A DNA stretch of 64,000 nt from contig NC_079876.1 of the NCBI RefSeq assembly GCF_029227915.1, positions 33,215,828 to 33,279,827 on the forward strand. The letters run 5' to 3'. Each line of letters begins with the position of its first letter. Positions within the stretch are counted from its first letter, which is position 1. The position numbers and the translations under genes are program-made. Shown piece after piece: positions 62,955 through 64,000 of the stretch. The DNA is from Hydractinia symbiolongicarpus (taxonomy: Eukaryota; Cnidaria; Hydrozoa; Anthoathecata; Hydractiniidae). The notes beneath the pieces are model-generated. The model ran no database searches and was not told where the DNA came from. It was given only the letters and a program-made list of their open reading frames with translations.

Positions 62955-64000
62955 CAGGGAGTAAACTCATTTCCCGAACGATTTTTTAATTTATTTTTTC
63001 ACCACTAAAACGCATGAGACTTGTAGTTTTCAAAAATGTTTTCATTTTTGATGAGACGCTGAATAAAAGAAGTTTAATCGCCGGCAAAAGAAAACCTGCG
63101 ATTTTCCGTAAATCCCGGATTCGGTCCGTATAGTCAAAAGTATACAAAGAAAGTACCCAGGGAGTAAACTAATTTTCCAAACGATTTTTTAAATTATTAT
63201 TTCACCACTAAAGCCCATGAGACTTGTAGTTTTTAAAAATGTTTTCATTTTTGACGAGACGCTGAATAAAAGAAGTTTAATCGCCGGCAAACGAAAACCT
63301 GCGATTTCCCGTAAATCCCGGACTCGGCCCGTATAATCAAAAGTATACAAAGAAAGTACCCAGGGAGTAAACTCATTTCCCGAACGATTTTTTATATTAT
63401 TTTTTCACCACTAAAACGCATGAGACTTGCAGTTTTCAGAAATGTTTTCATTTTTGATGAGACGCTTAATGAAAGAGGTTTAATCGCCGGCAAACGAAAA
63501 CCCGCCATTTCCCGTAAACCCCGGAGTCGGCCCGCATAGTCAAAAGTATACAAAGAAAGTACCCAGGGAGTAAACTCATTTCCGAACGATTTTTTAAATT
63601 ATTTTTTCACCACTAAAACGCATGAGACTTGTAGTTTTCAAAAATGTTTTCATTTTTGATGAAACGCTTAATAAAAGAAGTTTAATCGCCGGCAAACGAA
63701 ATCCCGCGATTTCCCGTAAATCCCGGGCTTGGCCCGTATAGTCGAATGTATACAAAGAAAGTACCCAGGGAGTAAACTCATTTCCCGAACGATTTTTTAA
63801 TTTTTTTTCTCACCACTAAAACGAATGAGACTTGTAGTTTTCAAAAATGTTTTTATTTTTGATGAGACGCTTAATGAAAGAGGTTTAATCGCCGGCAAAC
63901 GAAAACCCGCGATTTCCCGTAAATCCCGGGCTTGGCCCGTATAGTCAAAAGCATACAAAGAGAGTACCCAGGGAGTAAACTCATTTCCCGAACGATTTTT
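62955..64000 (+). repeat. Five-monomer tandem duplication, copy 2, running off the window
   Basis: This is a direct copy of 61940-62954 (cggattcggtccg at 63116, gcatacaaagagag at 63951). The final bases restart the same series, so a third copy may continue past the right edge. The last partial monomer begins at 63891. Confidence 0.8.

Larger units (their letters stand above)
1..64000. repeat. Satellite DNA array, ~203 bp monomer, head to tail
   Basis: The entire window is a tandem array of one ~203 bp monomer, about 315 complete copies. The conserved gccggc word starts at 1, 203, 406, 609, 812, 1015, 1218, 1420 and 1623, and so on to 63891, giving spacings of 202-203 bp. All copies lie in the same orientation. 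Monomers differ by scattered substitutions and 1-2 bp indels; I saw no insertion of foreign sequence and no partial monomer. Long homogeneous satellites of roughly nucleosomal repeat length are typical of eukaryotic centromeres and pericentromeres, so heterochromatin is the likely setting, but no sequence here proves centromere function. Family and species are not recognised. No gene is supported anywhere in the window. Confidence 0.98.

Noticed and set aside
1-64000. CRISPR array
   Set aside because: The repeat units are contiguous 203 bp monomers that are similar along their whole length. There are no short repeats separated by unique spacers and no cas genes.
1-64000. Bacterial or phage tandem gene cluster or prophage
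   Set aside because: There is no coding sequence, no ribosome-binding-site and gene pattern, and no mobile-element gene. The structure fits a eukaryotic satellite.

Overview
The whole 64 kb window is one head-to-tail satellite DNA array. The repeat unit (monomer) is about 203 bp. The window opens exactly on one monomer start (taken here as the conserved gccggc word) and ends inside another, so it holds about 315 complete monomers and both array ends lie outside. All monomers lie in the same orientation. I found no transposon, unique spacer, RNA gene, inversion or truncated monomer. Length changes inside monomers are almost all 1-2 bp; the commonest is loss of one C in the tttcccgaacg word, which gives a 202 bp form. 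I see no credible protein-coding gene. The recurrent minus-strand open frames of about 60-170 codons are the same stretch of satellite read again and again.

This architecture points to a eukaryotic chromosome, and to centromeric, pericentromeric or other constitutive heterochromatin. I do not recognise the satellite family and cannot name the species. Each monomer has two halves. The first ~50 bp is GC-rich (about 62% by hand count), CpG-dense, and carries CCCG words at roughly helical-turn spacing. The other ~150 bp is AT-rich (about 30% GC), with A/T tracts and an 8-bp-arm inverted repeat around a 6-bp centre. A representative monomer contains 13 CpG, about 1.8 times expectation, yet many of the variants that distinguish monomer types are CpG-to-TpG/CpA changes.

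Above the monomer there is a layered higher-order structure. From left to right: 0-5 kb, near-identical blocks repeated at 1,217 and 1,418 bp offsets; 5-15.7 kb, older mixed monomers with a recurring X-Y-Z cassette and a 3-monomer (608 bp) tandem duplication; 15.7-22.6 kb, a 1,623 bp 8-monomer tandem duplication nested in a 4.46 kb repeat; 21.9-30.7 kb, blocks copied 7.1 kb apart; 25-41 kb, the clearest higher-order repeat, with a 12-monomer unit A (2,435 bp) and a different block B (~1.6 kb) in the order A-B-A-A-B'; 42-51 kb, repeated X-Y-Z(-W) cassettes, with a 44.0-46.3 kb block copied to 46.85-49.3 kb; 51-64 kb, short local duplications with offsets of 3, 4, 5, 6, 7 and 8 monomers, the last one running off the right edge.

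Almost every duplication offset is a whole number of monomers, and junctions fall inside tracts shared by both sources. This is the pattern expected from unequal homologous exchange or replication slippage in register. All block boundaries were read by eye from diagnostic variants and are uncertain by tens of bases, up to about one monomer.
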